The notes under the pieces were generated by a model. That model saw nothing but the letters and a program-made list of their open reading frames with translations, made no database searches and was not told the DNA's origin. The position numbers and the translations under genes were made by a program. From Acinetobacter puyangensis (GTDB lineage Bacteria > Pseudomonadota > Gammaproteobacteria > Pseudomonadales > Moraxellaceae), in the NCBI RefSeq assembly GCF_900096995.1, contig NZ_OANT01000005.1, positions 1 through 64,000 on the forward strand: DNA of 64,000 nucleotides, read 5' to 3'. How positions within the stretch are numbered: the first letter of the stretch is position 1; each line of letters begins with the position of its first letter. This document shows positions 16,781-26,734 of this stretch, one piece after another.

Positions 16781-18604
16781 ATGTTCAATTGGTTTGAGAA
16801 ACTTGTCGACCCATACCCCAGTAAAAATTTAAACCAGCCTCTACCCAAAACATTTTTTGCGTTTGTCTGGCAAGCCACCGAAGGGATTCGTCCTTATCTA
16901 CTGATTTTATTGTTATGTACTGCCGGTGCAGCAACATTTGAAGTCATGCTGTTTAGCTATATTGGTAAACTGGTAGACTGGATTAGCCAAAGTCAGCCGA
17001 GTACCTTTTTACAGCAACATCAACAAAATTTAATCATACTGGTGAGTATTTTACTGATCAGTATTTTCTTCTCCAGCCTGCAATCATTGATCAAACATCA
17101 GGTGATTTACAGTAATTTTCCGATGCGTTTACGCTGGAGATACCATAATCTGCTGCTTGGGCAAAGTTTGGATTTTTTCCATAACGATTTTGCTGGGCGC
17201 TTGTCGGCCAAAGTGATGCAGACTGCGCTAGCAGTACGTGAGTTCTGGATGATTCTGGCAGACATGCTGGCCTATGTACTGATTTATTTTATTACCATTA
17301 ATGTGGTATTAGGTGCAATTTCACCACTGTTGATGTTGCCACTGATGATCTGGTTAGTGCTGTTTATTCTGATTGCCTCTTACTTTATTCCACGTCTGGG
17401 TAAGGTATCCAAAGCCCAAGCCGATGCACGTTCAATCATGACAGGTCGCATTACCGATGCTTATACCAATATACAGACCGTCAAACTGTTTGCACATGCC
17501 GGTCGTGAAAGTCGTTATGCCAAGGAATCCATGCAGGAGTTTATGGTCACAGTCTATAAACAAATGCGTTTGGGCGTGATGTATCAAATTTCCATCAATC
17601 TGTTAAGTGGTTATTTATATTTAAGTATGATCGGCACAGCGTTATGGTTGTGGATAGATGGCCAGATTGCAATCGGTGTGATCGCAGCAACAACAGCAAT
17701 GGTATTGAAACTCGATAGCGTATCTGAATTTTTGATGTGGCACATTACCGCATTATTTGAAAATATCGGGACCATTCAGGATGGCATGCACACCATGGGT
17801 AAACCGATTGCCATTCAGGATAAACAAGATGCCAAGGAATTACAGGTTACTCAGGGCAGCATCCGGTTTCAGGATGTCTGCTTTGCCTATAACGATAAAA
17901 AAGTCATTAATCACTTTAATCTGGAGATTAAAGCCGGTGAAAAAATTGGCGTGGTCGGACGTTCCGGTGCGGGTAAATCAACACTGATTCAGTTACTTCT
18001 GTATTTTTATCAGATTCAACAAGGCAAGATTCTGATTGATGGGCAAAATATTGAAGATGTGACTCAGGATAGTCTGCGTAAAAATATTGCACTGGTGACG
18101 CAAGACACATCGCTATTACATCGTACTGTTGCAGAAAATATCCAGTATGGTCGTCCAACAGCTACAGACGAAGAAGTCGAACATGCGATTTTCAAAGCAC
18201 AAGCCAGCGAATTTATTCCTCAATTGATTGATTTAAAAGGCAATCAAGGCTTGGCTGCCTATGTTGGTGAACGGGGTGTTAAACTCTCAGGTGGGCAACG
18301 TCAGCGTATTGCCATTGCCCGGGTATTCCTCAAGGATGCGCCTATTTTGGTGCTTGATGAGGCAACCAGTGCGCTAGATTCCGAAGTGGAAGCGGCCATT
18401 CAGCAAAGTCTGGAACAATTGATGCAACATAAAACTGTAATCGCCATCGCACATCGTCTCTCCACCATTGCCAAAATGGATCGCTTGATTGTCCTAGATC
18501 AAGGACAAATCATTGAACAGGGATCACATGAACAGTTGATTGCTCAAAATGGTTTATATGCCCAGTTATGGGCACGACAAAGCGGTGGTTTTCTGGAAAG
18601 TTAA
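16781..18604 (+). CDS. ABC exporter (fused membrane and ATPase domains)
   Basis: The 607-aa half-transporter has a six-helix type IV exporter membrane domain (residues of about 35-330) followed by an ATPase domain. Walker A is GRSGAGKST (near 394), the signature is LSGGQRQRIAIAR, Walker B is ILVLDEATSALD, and the H-loop is AIAHRLST. The architecture is that of MsbA/multidrug-type homodimeric exporters in the inner membrane; the substrate cannot be deduced. It starts at ATG shortly after the MITE and ends at a strong terminator, so it is monocistronic. Confidence 0.9.
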   Translation: MFNWFEKLVDPYPSKNLNQPLPKTFFAFVWQATEGIRPYLLILLLCTAGAATFEVMLFSYIGKLVDWISQSQPSTFLQQHQQNLIILVSILLISIFFSSLQSLIKHQVIYSNFPMRLRWRYHNLLLGQSLDFFHNDFAGRLSAKVMQTALAVREFWMILADMLAYVLIYFITINVVLGAISPLLMLPLMIWLVLFILIASYFIPRLGKVSKAQADARSIMTGRITDAYTNIQTVKLFAHAGRESRYAKESMQEFMVTVYKQMRLGVMYQISINLLSGYLYLSMIGTALWLWIDGQIAIGVIAATTAMVLKLDSVSEFLMWHITALFENIGTIQDGMHTMGKPIAIQDKQDAKELQVTQGSIRFQDVCFAYNDKKVINHFNLEIKAGEKIGVVGRSGAGKSTLIQLLLYFYQIQQGKILIDGQNIEDVTQDSLRKNIALVTQDTSLLHRTVAENIQYGRPTATDEEVEHAIFKAQASEFIPQLIDLKGNQGLAAYVGERGVKLSGGQRQRIAIARVFLKDAPILVLDEATSALDSEVEAAIQQSLEQLMQHKTVIAIAHRLSTIAKMDRLIVLDQGQIIEQGSHEQLIAQNGLYAQLWARQSGGFLES

Positions 18605-18651
18605 TTTCATCTGCTTGTACTAAGCAAAGCAGCTGATGTATCGGGACTTAG

Positions 18652-18700
18652 GCGGATTTCTTTTAAGAATATTCTCTAAGTCCTGCTTTTTTTATATTCA
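18652..18700 (+). terminator. Terminator after the ABC exporter
   Basis: GGACTTAG pairs with CTAAGTCC across a loop containing a second small AT-rich hairpin, followed by TTTTTTT. Confidence 0.8.
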
Positions 18701-18860
18701 AATAAACCCGTCGATTGGTAAAATTCGATAAAATACTGTCAATGATTGATTGTTTTGTTTGACAATATGGTTGTCATTCATATTTTGCTCATGGCATTAT
18801 GAATCCACGACAAGATGTTATCGTGATTGGTTCTGCAATTACATTGTATAGGATATTAAA

Positions 18861-19877
18861 ATGGCGACATTGCACCCAGACCAAGGTATTCCAGGTGTAT
18901 ATGGCTTACTTTTGCTTGATGTGGTTTCTCGTTGGGGCTACAACGATGTTTCATTATTTGAACCTTCTGGCTTAACCAGTGAGCAACTGGCGCATCCTGA
19001 TAGGCGTATTCCGGTGGATGTTGCCAATGCACTGGTAGAACGTGCACTACAACTGACCAGTGAATACAGTCTGGCTTATCATCTGGGTACACAGATGCGC
19101 ATTTCTATTCACGGTTTTATCGGTTATGCCATCATGACCGCCACCAATACTACAGATGCACTGGCGCTAGCTTCCCGTTTTATTCAGTTACGCATGCCAT
19201 TTTTACAGCTTTATTTTTCGACTTTTGGTGACAAAGCCACCATCGAACTAAAATGTAATATCGACCTGCAACCCTTACGCAATGAAATTATTATCGCCTT
19301 AACCATTGGTATCCATACCATGGCAAAAGCCTTAACAGGTGTGGAAATCAGCTCGGAAATTGATTTCGACTTTGATATGCCCAAAGGATTTGAACGCTAT
19401 CTTGAACGTCTAAATTCCAAAGTACGTTTTAATCAGCCGCATTTAATTGCAAGTTTTGATAAAAAATATTTAGGTCTGGAGATGGTACATGCCGATCCAA
19501 TTTCCAGTCAGATTGCCATTAATCAGTGTGAAGCCGAACTGTCAGCACTGGGTGAGCGTCGTCGTATTTCCATGCGGGTACGTGACATTCTCAGCCATCA
19601 CGAGCAAGTCCATCTGGGAATTGAAGCAGTGGCAGAACAGCTTTGTATGTCAGACCGCACCTTAAAACGCCAGCTTGCCTCAGAAGGCACTTCCTTCTCA
19701 ACCATTGTCGATGAAGTACGTTATCGCCGCGCGACCTCCCTGCTTTCACGTACCGATTATAGTCTGGAACAAATTGCCGACGAACTCGGTTATTCTGATG
19801 TAGCGAATTTCAGTCGTGCCTTTAAACGCTGGAGTGGTCGCAGCCCAAGCAATTGGCGTAAAGATCCATATTTATAG
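18861..19877 (+). CDS. AraC-family transcriptional regulator (OruR/ArgR-like domain)
   Basis: The 338-aa protein has an N-terminal Arabinose_bd-type ligand domain (PDRRIPVDVANALVERALQL, then GFIGYAIMTATNTTDALALA). A C-terminal double helix-turn-helix AraC domain follows (LGIEAVAEQLCMSDRTLKRQ, then SLEQIADELGYSDVANFSRA and FKRWSGRSPSNWR). This is the layout of the AraC subfamily with the long N-terminal domain. The ATG at 18861 is preceded by AGGATA. The target is unknown; gcvH follows 82 bp downstream on the same strand, but no operator links them. Confidence 0.9.
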   Translation: MATLHPDQGIPGVYGLLLLDVVSRWGYNDVSLFEPSGLTSEQLAHPDRRIPVDVANALVERALQLTSEYSLAYHLGTQMRISIHGFIGYAIMTATNTTDALALASRFIQLRMPFLQLYFSTFGDKATIELKCNIDLQPLRNEIIIALTIGIHTMAKALTGVEISSEIDFDFDMPKGFERYLERLNSKVRFNQPHLIASFDKKYLGLEMVHADPISSQIAINQCEAELSALGERRRISMRVRDILSHHEQVHLGIEAVAEQLCMSDRTLKRQLASEGTSFSTIVDEVRYRRATSLLSRTDYSLEQIADELGYSDVANFSRAFKRWSGRSPSNWRKDPYL

Positions 19878-19959
19878 CAGATAAAATCATTTGCTTTTTT
19901 GGGATAACATTGTATAAAGCGTCATAAGATATCGCTAATAACCGCATTAAGGAAAATTT

Positions 19960-20334
19960 ATGCAACATCCAGATAATTTACGTTATGCAAAAACACATGA
20001 ATGGGTTCGTATCGAAGGCGATCTTATCGTGACCGGAATTAGTGATCATGCACAGGATGCGTTGGGTGATCTGGTATATGTTGAAGCGCCTGATGTTGGA
20101 CAAGAACTGACTGCCGGTGAACAAGCCGGTGTCGTCGAATCGGTAAAAACCGCATCCGATATTCATGCCCCTGTATCGGGTGTGGTCGTTGAGATCAATA
20201 CTGTACTTGAAGATGATCCGGAAAAAGTAAATGAAGACCCATATGGCGAAGGCTGGATTTATAAAATTAAACCGCACAATATTGCCGATATAGACAATTT
20301 ATTATCCAACAAGGATTATGAAACCGGTTTATAA
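19960..20334 (+). CDS. gcvH: Glycine cleavage system H protein
   Basis: GcvH carries the lipoyl arm that shuttles the aminomethyl group between GcvP, GcvT and lipoamide dehydrogenase. The 124-aa product has the lipoylation site in [18 protein letters not shown] (Lys near residue 65) and the normal length. GGAAAA precedes the ATG. No gcvT or gcvP is in the window, so this is a stand-alone gcvH. Confidence 0.96.
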   Translation: MQHPDNLRYAKTHEWVRIEGDLIVTGISDHAQDALGDLVYVEAPDVGQELTAGEQAGVVESVKTASDIHAPVSGVVVEINTVLEDDPEKVNEDPYGEGWIYKIKPHNIADIDNLLSNKDYETGL

Positions 20335-20353
20335 CTGGATTTAAACGATATAT

Positions 20354-20382
20354 CAATACCTTCCCGCAATGAGAAGGTATTG
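20354..20382. terminator. Hairpin between convergent gcvH and copB
   Basis: CAATACCTTC pairs with GAAGGTATTG. It lacks a clear T-run on the plus strand but lies between two converging genes and probably terminates both. Confidence 0.5.
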
Positions 20383-20410
20383 CATCATCTCGATATTAAA
20401 ATATTCTGAA

Positions 20411-21208
20411 TTAAAACTTAAACAGAATTCCTACGCCGTAAAGTCCCGTATCTTTATCACTTGGCTGTTCCGATTTCAATCCCTTGTCATAACGATATGA
20501 AAACTCGATATAGGGCATCACCTGCTTAGAAAGCTCATAGCGTGTTTGTAGTCCGACATTCAACTCTGTTAAGCCTGAACGTCTGGCATAGGGACTATTA
20601 TCTTGAATGCTTACTGTGGCATCAATAAAAGGTTGTGTAATCAGTTTCTGGGTGAGCAGGATATCTCTTGAACTTTCCAGAATCAGACTAATCCGATCAT
20701 TGGATGCAATTTCAACATAGGCATCCGTTTCAAAGAAATATGGTGCCAAACCATGCACACCAATAATTGCGGCATTTGTCGAACGATCTAGGTTTCGATC
20801 TTTGACATGTTTAATTCCGGTTTGAATATCCCAGAACTCAGATAACAAGCGACTATATAAAAGCGATACATCATAATCCGCTGATGCTGATTCTGCCCGA
20901 TTAACATGAGATTTAAGATACAGCTTGTTCTCATCTGTCCCGATCCAATATTTTAGTGCAGATTTCAATTGACCTTGTCTATCATCATCGACAAGCCATT
21001 TATTATCCAACTCGATCAATTGATAGATTTCATTGCCATGTTGATGCATATTTTGTCCATCATTTGCAATTACATTGGAATGCTTATGCAATTGAATAGA
21101 ACTCATATCTGTCTCAGATGCATAAATGAGTGAAGAAGATAAAATAGTCAACAAACCAATACTGATCAAATTGAGTCTAGCAGTCATGGCAAATTTAATG
21201 ATGTGCAT
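20411..21208 (-). CDS. copB: Copper resistance outer-membrane protein CopB
   Basis: The 265-aa protein has a signal peptide (LNLISIGLLTILSSSLIYAS) followed by the CopB/PcoB barrel domain (QLIELDNKWLVDDDRQGQL, then GIKHVKDRNLDRSTNAAIIG and GLQTRYELSKQVMPYIEFSY). The Met/His-rich N-terminal part seen in Pseudomonas CopB is reduced to a short QLHKHSNVIANDGQNMHQHG segment. The gene overlaps the end of copA by 14 bp, so the two are translated together. It is thought to sequester or export copper across the outer membrane. An alternative start is Met-8. Confidence 0.9.
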   Translation of the reverse strand: MHIIKFAMTARLNLISIGLLTILSSSLIYASETDMSSIQLHKHSNVIANDGQNMHQHGNEIYQLIELDNKWLVDDDRQGQLKSALKYWIGTDENKLYLKSHVNRAESASADYDVSLLYSRLLSEFWDIQTGIKHVKDRNLDRSTNAAIIGVHGLAPYFFETDAYVEIASNDRISLILESSRDILLTQKLITQPFIDATVSIQDNSPYARRSGLTELNVGLQTRYELSKQVMPYIEFSYRYDKGLKSEQPSDKDTGLYGVGILFKF

Positions 21209-23093
21209 GATGATCTCCTTGATTCATATCAGAATGTGCAGCAGGCTCGATCTCTGTTGCTGCGACATTTGCAACAATCAGTTTATTCATCATTCCGGCA
21301 GTCATGTGATAGAGCAAATGACAATGAATCGCCCATTCACCCAACTCATCAGCTGTCAATAAAGCTGTCACGGTCTGATTTGGAGGAACAATCAAGGTAT
21401 GTTTATTGGGTAAATCCTGTGCTGCCTGTCCATTTTCCAGTTGCACGAACATGCCATGTAAATGCATCGGATGTGCCATCATACTGTCATTAATAAATTT
21501 CAGACGAATACGTTCACCATATTTCACCTGAATCGGTTTGGCCTGATTAAATTTGTCGCCATTCATGGTCCAGATATAACGTTCCATAGAACCACTCAGA
21601 TGAATCACGATTTCACGTTCTGGTGCTCGGGTATCAGTTTGCGGATGTAAGGCTTTTAAATCTGCATATTGCAAAGCCTTATGCCCCTGTGGTGTGGATG
21701 CATTTGCCCAGCCTTCAACTGTCAGTTGCTGTTGAACTGTTCCCATTTCTGCTTCAACAGCATGCGTATGGTTTGGCGTTTGTTGTATATTCTGATTAAG
21801 ATCATGCGTATGGGGTGAAGAAGGTTCAGACATACTCGACATATGGTCATGCATCATGCCCATATTACTCATGTCATGCCTATGCTCGCTATTCTGAGGC
21901 ATTTGTGCATGCATATGATTCATATTTTCCGAGCTTTCTACTGTCTGCTGATCTCCTGTTTGCTTTTCTACATCAGTAAAGTGCTGTGAATGATCCTCAG
22001 CATCATGCTGCATGTTCGGCATTGGCATATCTTGCATCGACAACAATGCGCGGGGACGATGCTGTGGCATCGCCAAGGTTTTGGCTGTACTATTGTTTTG
22101 CAGCAAATTTGCCAGTGCAAAACCGCTGCGATCAATGGATTCCGCCTGAATTTGATATTGGAGGTCCTGCGGTGCAACAATCACATCATAGGTTTCTGCT
22201 GTGCCAATACGGAACTCATCGACTGTTACAGGTTGTACTGCCTGCCCATCTGCACTGACCACCGTCATTTTTAAACCCGGAATCCGCACATCAAAAAATG
22301 ACATTGCTGAAGCATTGATAAAGCGCAAACGGATTTTTTCACCAGCATTAAATTTGCTAGTCCAGTTCTGTGTAGGGGTTTTACCATTGACCAAAAAGGT
22401 ATAGCCTGTGACATCAGATAAATCGGTTTTTAACATCCGCATCTGACTCCACATCTTGCGATCCTGCCATGTATTTGCCAAACCCTTTTGTTTGACCTGA
22501 CGCAGCACATCAAATAGTGTTTCTCTTTGATTTTGATAATATTCTGCTGATTTTTTTAGATTATTCATGATGCTCTCACCACTTGATAAGTGAAAGTCAG
22601 ACAACATGACGATCTGATCCTGTTCACTATGTTCATCATGGCTCAGGGGTATTTTGCCTTTAGGATAGACAATAAAAGCGCCATATAGCCCATCCTGCTC
22701 CTGTCCCTTACTGTGTGCATGATACCAATAGGTACCATTTTGCCGAATCTTAAAGCGATAAGTAAATTCGCCTTGTGGCTTAATTCCTTGGAACTGATTA
22801 AATCCCGGTACACCATCCATCAATCCCGGCAATAACAAACCATGCCAGTGAATTGAACTGTCCTGATTTTTAAGCTGATTATGCACCACAATCACTGCAT
22901 CATCACCTTCTTCAAAGAATAAAGTGGGTGCCGGAAATTGCCCGTTGACGGTAATTTTATTTGTTGCTTGTCCTGTGATATGAATACTTTGTTCTGCAAT
23001 CGTAAGATGATATTCCCGAACCGCAGACCATGACCACTGTGCCATGCAGAGGCAATATATCGCCAGCAACATGGATAAAAATTTAATTTGCAT
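21195..23093 (-). CDS. copA: Multicopper oxidase CopA (copper resistance)
   Basis: This periplasmic oxidase of the CopA/PcoA family (about 632 aa) converts Cu(I) to Cu(II). Copper-binding motifs are complete: SIHWHGLLLPGLMDGVPG, TYWYHAHSKGQEQDGLYG, HPMHLHGMF and WAIHCHLLYHMTAGMM. A Met/His-rich insert of about 100 residues (MPMPNMQHDAEDHSQH, then NMGMMHDHMSSM) lies near residue 360-450. The N-terminus (MQIKFLSMLLAIYCLCMAQW) is a Sec-like signal without the twin arginine that CopA/PcoA proteins usually carry. The ATG at 23093 follows AAGG; a GTG lies one codon upstream. Confidence 0.93.
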   Translation of the reverse strand: MQIKFLSMLLAIYCLCMAQWSWSAVREYHLTIAEQSIHITGQATNKITVNGQFPAPTLFFEEGDDAVIVVHNQLKNQDSSIHWHGLLLPGLMDGVPGFNQFQGIKPQGEFTYRFKIRQNGTYWYHAHSKGQEQDGLYGAFIVYPKGKIPLSHDEHSEQDQIVMLSDFHLSSGESIMNNLKKSAEYYQNQRETLFDVLRQVKQKGLANTWQDRKMWSQMRMLKTDLSDVTGYTFLVNGKTPTQNWTSKFNAGEKIRLRFINASAMSFFDVRIPGLKMTVVSADGQAVQPVTVDEFRIGTAETYDVIVAPQDLQYQIQAESIDRSGFALANLLQNNSTAKTLAMPQHRPRALLSMQDMPMPNMQHDAEDHSQHFTDVEKQTGDQQTVESSENMNHMHAQMPQNSEHRHDMSNMGMMHDHMSSMSEPSSPHTHDLNQNIQQTPNHTHAVEAEMGTVQQQLTVEGWANASTPQGHKALQYADLKALHPQTDTRAPEREIVIHLSGSMERYIWTMNGDKFNQAKPIQVKYGERIRLKFINDSMMAHPMHLHGMFVQLENGQAAQDLPNKHTLIVPPNQTVTALLTADELGEWAIHCHLLYHMTAGMMNKLIVANVAATEIEPAAHSDMNQGDHHAHH

Positions 23094-23134
23094 CACTTTT
23101 TACCTTAATCTGTTAATTTTTAAAATTGATTTGA

Positions 23135-23608
23135 TTAAGATAAGATTTTTGGTGGGCGTAACAGTGGGATATTGGGCTGTTGAATATATTGCGAACGATA
23201 ATGAGAGTTGAATATGCTATCCGGATTGATTTTAAGACTTAGATCCAATGCATGATGTAATGGATAAAAATAAAATGCATTCATCTGACAATGCCACTGC
23301 GCACAATCCTGACAAGCTACCTGATGGTGGTTGCTCTGTTGCTGGATTGCCTGTTCATTTGACACCTGATCTGCTTGTCCATGACAATCGGGCATGGCCC
23401 TATGATTATGCTGCTGATCTACTTGTTTACTGGCTGAATCATGGCAATGCACTTGCGCATGATGCATATGCCTTTGCTGCGTAAGCGGCTGATGCACAGC
23501 CTGCATACTGATGATATTGACTTGTGCATAGACCTGACTCATCAGCATAGCCAGCGCCATAAAAAACAACATATAAGACTGATGACACTTGTTCATCCGG
23601 AAAGTCAT
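23135..23608 (-). CDS. His-rich periplasmic protein of the copper operon
   Basis: The 157-aa protein has a signal peptide (YMLFFMALAMLMSQVYA) and a middle rich in His, Cys and Gln (HMHHAQVHCHDS, then QQSNHHQVACQDC and WHCQMNAF). It lies 42 bp upstream of copA and is probably the first gene of the copper operon. It resembles the poorly characterised DUF2946-like proteins of cop clusters but I cannot name it. A metal-binding or sensing role in the periplasm is inferred. The start could also be Met-5. Confidence 0.7.
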   Translation of the reverse strand: MTFRMNKCHQSYMLFFMALAMLMSQVYAQVNIISMQAVHQPLTQQRHMHHAQVHCHDSASKQVDQQHNHRAMPDCHGQADQVSNEQAIQQQSNHHQVACQDCAQWHCQMNAFYFYPLHHALDLSLKINPDSIFNSHYRSQYIQQPNIPLLRPPKILS

Positions 23609-23701
23609 ATCAGTATAAAATGCAAAAACATTACCCCAAGCATAACAGCCATTCTCCTGAAAATAAACCTGGAATGACTGAAAGATGGGCTATTTTACAG
23701 T

Positions 23702-24949
23702 TTATGCCGATGCCTTACGTGAGTTTAATTGTCCAGAAATCACTGTACCAATGTTGCGCCGGGCATAATGAAACAGTACTTTTAATGGTGATAACTGCGG
23801 ATTTGGTTGTCGCCCACGGGCAATGGTCTTAAACTGTGCCGCATACCAGATAATTTCCATAATGGCCATTTTGTCGATTAATGCAATGCCGGTTTTAATC
23901 GGTTTGACTGCATATTTAACATCCTGACCATTGAGTAATTGATTTGCCAACTGTGGTTCAACTGCAAATGGACGAGCAATCCCTATGAAATCACATGCCC
24001 CGCTTGCCAATGCATCGTTCATGCCTTTGACGGTACGGAAACCACCAGTGACCATCAATGGACAACTCACCTGTCCACGGATTAATTCGGCAAATTCCAG
24101 AAAATAAGCTTCACGGGCGATGCTGCTCTGTTTGCGTTTTTCTGCCTTTGCCCCTGCCATTGCAGGTGCTTCGTAGGTTCCACCGGAAATTTCAATAAAA
24201 TCAATTCCTGCTGCCGAAATGGCTTTGGTCACTTCAATCGCATCATGTTCACTAAAGCCTCCGCGTTGAAAATCTGCGGAATTGAGTTTTACTGCGATAA
24301 TAAAATCATCACCTGTTTGTTTGCGCACTTCATGATAAATTTCCAGTAAGAAACGCATACGATTTTCAATACCACCGCCCCATTGATCTTGACGAACATT
24401 GGTCAATGGCGACAAGAACTGACTGATTAAATAGCCATGTGCACCATGCAATTGTATGCCTTCAAATCCGGCAAGTTTTGCCAGACGGGCTGATTCACCA
24501 AAGCGGCGGATAATGTCCAGAATTTCTGTTTCGGTTAATGCTCTGGGTGTGGCAAAGGTGGTGGATAAGGTTGAAGAAAATGCAACCGCAGAAGGCGCAA
24601 CTGTTTCCCGATTCAAGCCTCGTGGACATTGACGACCAGGATGCGAAAGCTGTAACAACTGGATCATGCCATATCGTTTACCGACATCCGCCCATTGTTT
24701 TAACAGCGCCATATCCCGCTCATTTTCAAGCACGACCACACCGGGCTCATTTTTTGCTCTGGCATCAACCATGACATTGCCTGCGATGGCACAACCTAGG
24801 CCACCTTTTGCCCAGACTTCATATAATCCAATATGATCGGCATTGGGTTGACCCAAATCATTGGCCAAAGCCTCACTCATTGATGCCTTGATAATACGAT
24901 TTTTAAAAGTATTAGCACGAATCTTCAGTTGATCTTGTAGTTTTACCAT
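23702..24949 (-). CDS. NADH:flavin oxidoreductase, Old Yellow Enzyme family
   Basis: The 415-aa TIM-barrel FMN enzyme shows RIIKASMSEALANDLGQPN, then MIQLLQLSHPGRQ, GIQLHGAHGYLISQFLSPL, NVRQDQWGG and LMVTGGFRTVKGMNDALASG. It lacks the 4Fe-4S and FAD domains found in FadH, so it is a single-domain OYE. It reduces activated alkenes or similar substrates with NAD(P)H; the true substrate is unknown. It follows the yej operon but the 156-bp gap suggests its own promoter. Confidence 0.9.
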   Translation of the reverse strand: MVKLQDQLKIRANTFKNRIIKASMSEALANDLGQPNADHIGLYEVWAKGGLGCAIAGNVMVDARAKNEPGVVVLENERDMALLKQWADVGKRYGMIQLLQLSHPGRQCPRGLNRETVAPSAVAFSSTLSTTFATPRALTETEILDIIRRFGESARLAKLAGFEGIQLHGAHGYLISQFLSPLTNVRQDQWGGGIENRMRFLLEIYHEVRKQTGDDFIIAVKLNSADFQRGGFSEHDAIEVTKAISAAGIDFIEISGGTYEAPAMAGAKAEKRKQSSIAREAYFLEFAELIRGQVSCPLMVTGGFRTVKGMNDALASGACDFIGIARPFAVEPQLANQLLNGQDVKYAVKPIKTGIALIDKMAIMEIIWYAAQFKTIARGRQPNPQLSPLKVLFHYARRNIGTVISGQLNSRKASA

Positions 24950-25105
24950 GTCGATTCCCTATAAATATTTGCTGTTAGTGCTTCCTAGAGCACTGGCGCT
25001 GATGGCTGTGTGTTCGGTGATGATGCTTCTCTATCCATCAAATTTACAATTTAGAGCAATTACTCTACAGAATATATAGTCATGATGCAACAAGTATTTG
25101 ACAAT

Positions 25106-26734
25106 TCACATTGTCAAAAGACTCGCTTCAATCAGTTTTTGTGTATAAGTATCTTGTGGTTGTGAAAATAATTGTGCCGTGTGCTGAAATTCCACCATTT
25201 TGCCATGATGAAGTACCAAAATGCGCTGGCATAATGCCCTCACCACCGCTAGGTCATGACTAATAAATAGATAACTAAACTGAAATTCTTGCTGTAATGT
25301 GCGCAGTAATTTTACCATTGCACGTTGTGTGGTTCGATCCAGTGCCGATGTAGCCTCATCCAGGATAATCAGTTTCGGACGTAAAATTAAGGCTCGCGCC
25401 AATGCTACCCGCTGCCGCTGCCCACCTGACAATTCATGGGGATAACGACCGGAAAAATGTGCAGGCAAATCGACCCGCTGCAACACTTCCTCTACTTTCA
25501 CTGAGATTTCAGATTTCGCAACACCTTGAATTTCTAAGCCTTCCCCAACAATCTGCTCGACATTCATTCTGGGATTGAGGCTGCTAAACGGATCCTGAAA
25601 GACAATCTGGAATTGATGCCGATAAGGTCGCAAATATTTTTCTGACAATTGGTTAAGCCGCAGATTTTCAAGCTGAATTTTCCCGTCACTGTCGATCAAG
25701 CGGGCAATTGCCAGCGCCAAAGAGGTTTTTCCGGAACCACTTTCTCCCACAATCCCAATCGACTCACCCTGTTTTAAATCCAGTGTGATGGGTTCAACCG
25801 CCACCACATAATCCTTGATACGATTGAATAGACCTGTTTTAATCGGATAACGCACCTGTAGATCGGTTAATTGCAACACGGTATGCTGCGAATCCACCTG
25901 TAATGCCTCACCAAAATCATGATCCAATAAATTTTTAGTATAAGTATCTTGAGGATTGTTGAAAATAGCCTGAGTCAATCCCTGTTCTTTAACAAAACCT
26001 TTTTGCATCACGATCACCTGATCAGAAAAGCGTCCAACCAGTTTTAAATCATGGCTAATCAGGATCATGGCCATGTTACGTTGTTGCTGCAAGGATTTTA
26101 GCAGTTGCAACACCTGTTCCTGCAAGGTGACATCAAGCGCAGTGGTCGGTTCATCGGCAATCAGAATCTCCGGATCAAGTGCCAGTGCCATGGCAATCAT
26201 GACTCGTTGCCGTTGACCACCAGACAGCTCATGCGGATAGCGCTTTAATTTTTGTTCTGGATCGGGAATACCCACATCAGACAATAATGCAATGACACGC
26301 TGCCTGACTTGTTGCGTGGATAAACCCTGTAAAAGCAGGGATTCACCAATCAATTTTTCCACCCGATGTAAAGGATTAAGTGCCGTCATCGGTTCCTGAA
26401 AAATCATGGCAATTTTCTGTCCACGAATATGCTGCCATTTTTGTTGATTAAATTGAGATAAATCTTGATGATCAAGTTTGATCTGTCCGGATACGGTCAG
26501 ATTGGCAGGTAATAATCCCAAGATGGCAAGACTAGTGATGGATTTGCCCGAACCACTTTCCCCGACGATGGCAAGCGTTTGACCACGATGTAGCTCAAAA
26601 CTCAAATCGTGCACCAGCGTATGCTGCTCATTCTGAATTTTTAACTGTTCAACATGTAATAACGCAGTTTCGGCTGAGATGTTGTCCTGCATTTGATTAT
26701 TCTGAGCCTTAGCGTTGTCTTGGATCGAATGCAT
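25106..26734 (-). CDS. yejF: Peptide ABC transporter ATPase YejF
   Basis: The 542-aa protein is a duplicated ATPase with two complete halves: GESGSGKSITSLAILGLLP with HELSGGQRQRVMIAMALALD, and GESGSGKTSLALAIARL with HELSGGQRQRVALARALILR. This is the layout of YejF, which powers uptake of oligopeptides (including microcin C in E. coli) through YejB/YejE. The ATG at 26734 is chosen because GAGG lies 9 bases upstream; a GTG at 26749 is also possible. It overlaps yejE by 26 bp. Confidence 0.94.
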   Translation of the reverse strand: MHSIQDNAKAQNNQMQDNISAETALLHVEQLKIQNEQHTLVHDLSFELHRGQTLAIVGESGSGKSITSLAILGLLPANLTVSGQIKLDHQDLSQFNQQKWQHIRGQKIAMIFQEPMTALNPLHRVEKLIGESLLLQGLSTQQVRQRVIALLSDVGIPDPEQKLKRYPHELSGGQRQRVMIAMALALDPEILIADEPTTALDVTLQEQVLQLLKSLQQQRNMAMILISHDLKLVGRFSDQVIVMQKGFVKEQGLTQAIFNNPQDTYTKNLLDHDFGEALQVDSQHTVLQLTDLQVRYPIKTGLFNRIKDYVVAVEPITLDLKQGESIGIVGESGSGKTSLALAIARLIDSDGKIQLENLRLNQLSEKYLRPYRHQFQIVFQDPFSSLNPRMNVEQIVGEGLEIQGVAKSEISVKVEEVLQRVDLPAHFSGRYPHELSGGQRQRVALARALILRPKLIILDEATSALDRTTQRAMVKLLRTLQQEFQFSYLFISHDLAVVRALCQRILVLHHGKMVEFQHTAQLFSQPQDTYTQKLIEASLLTM

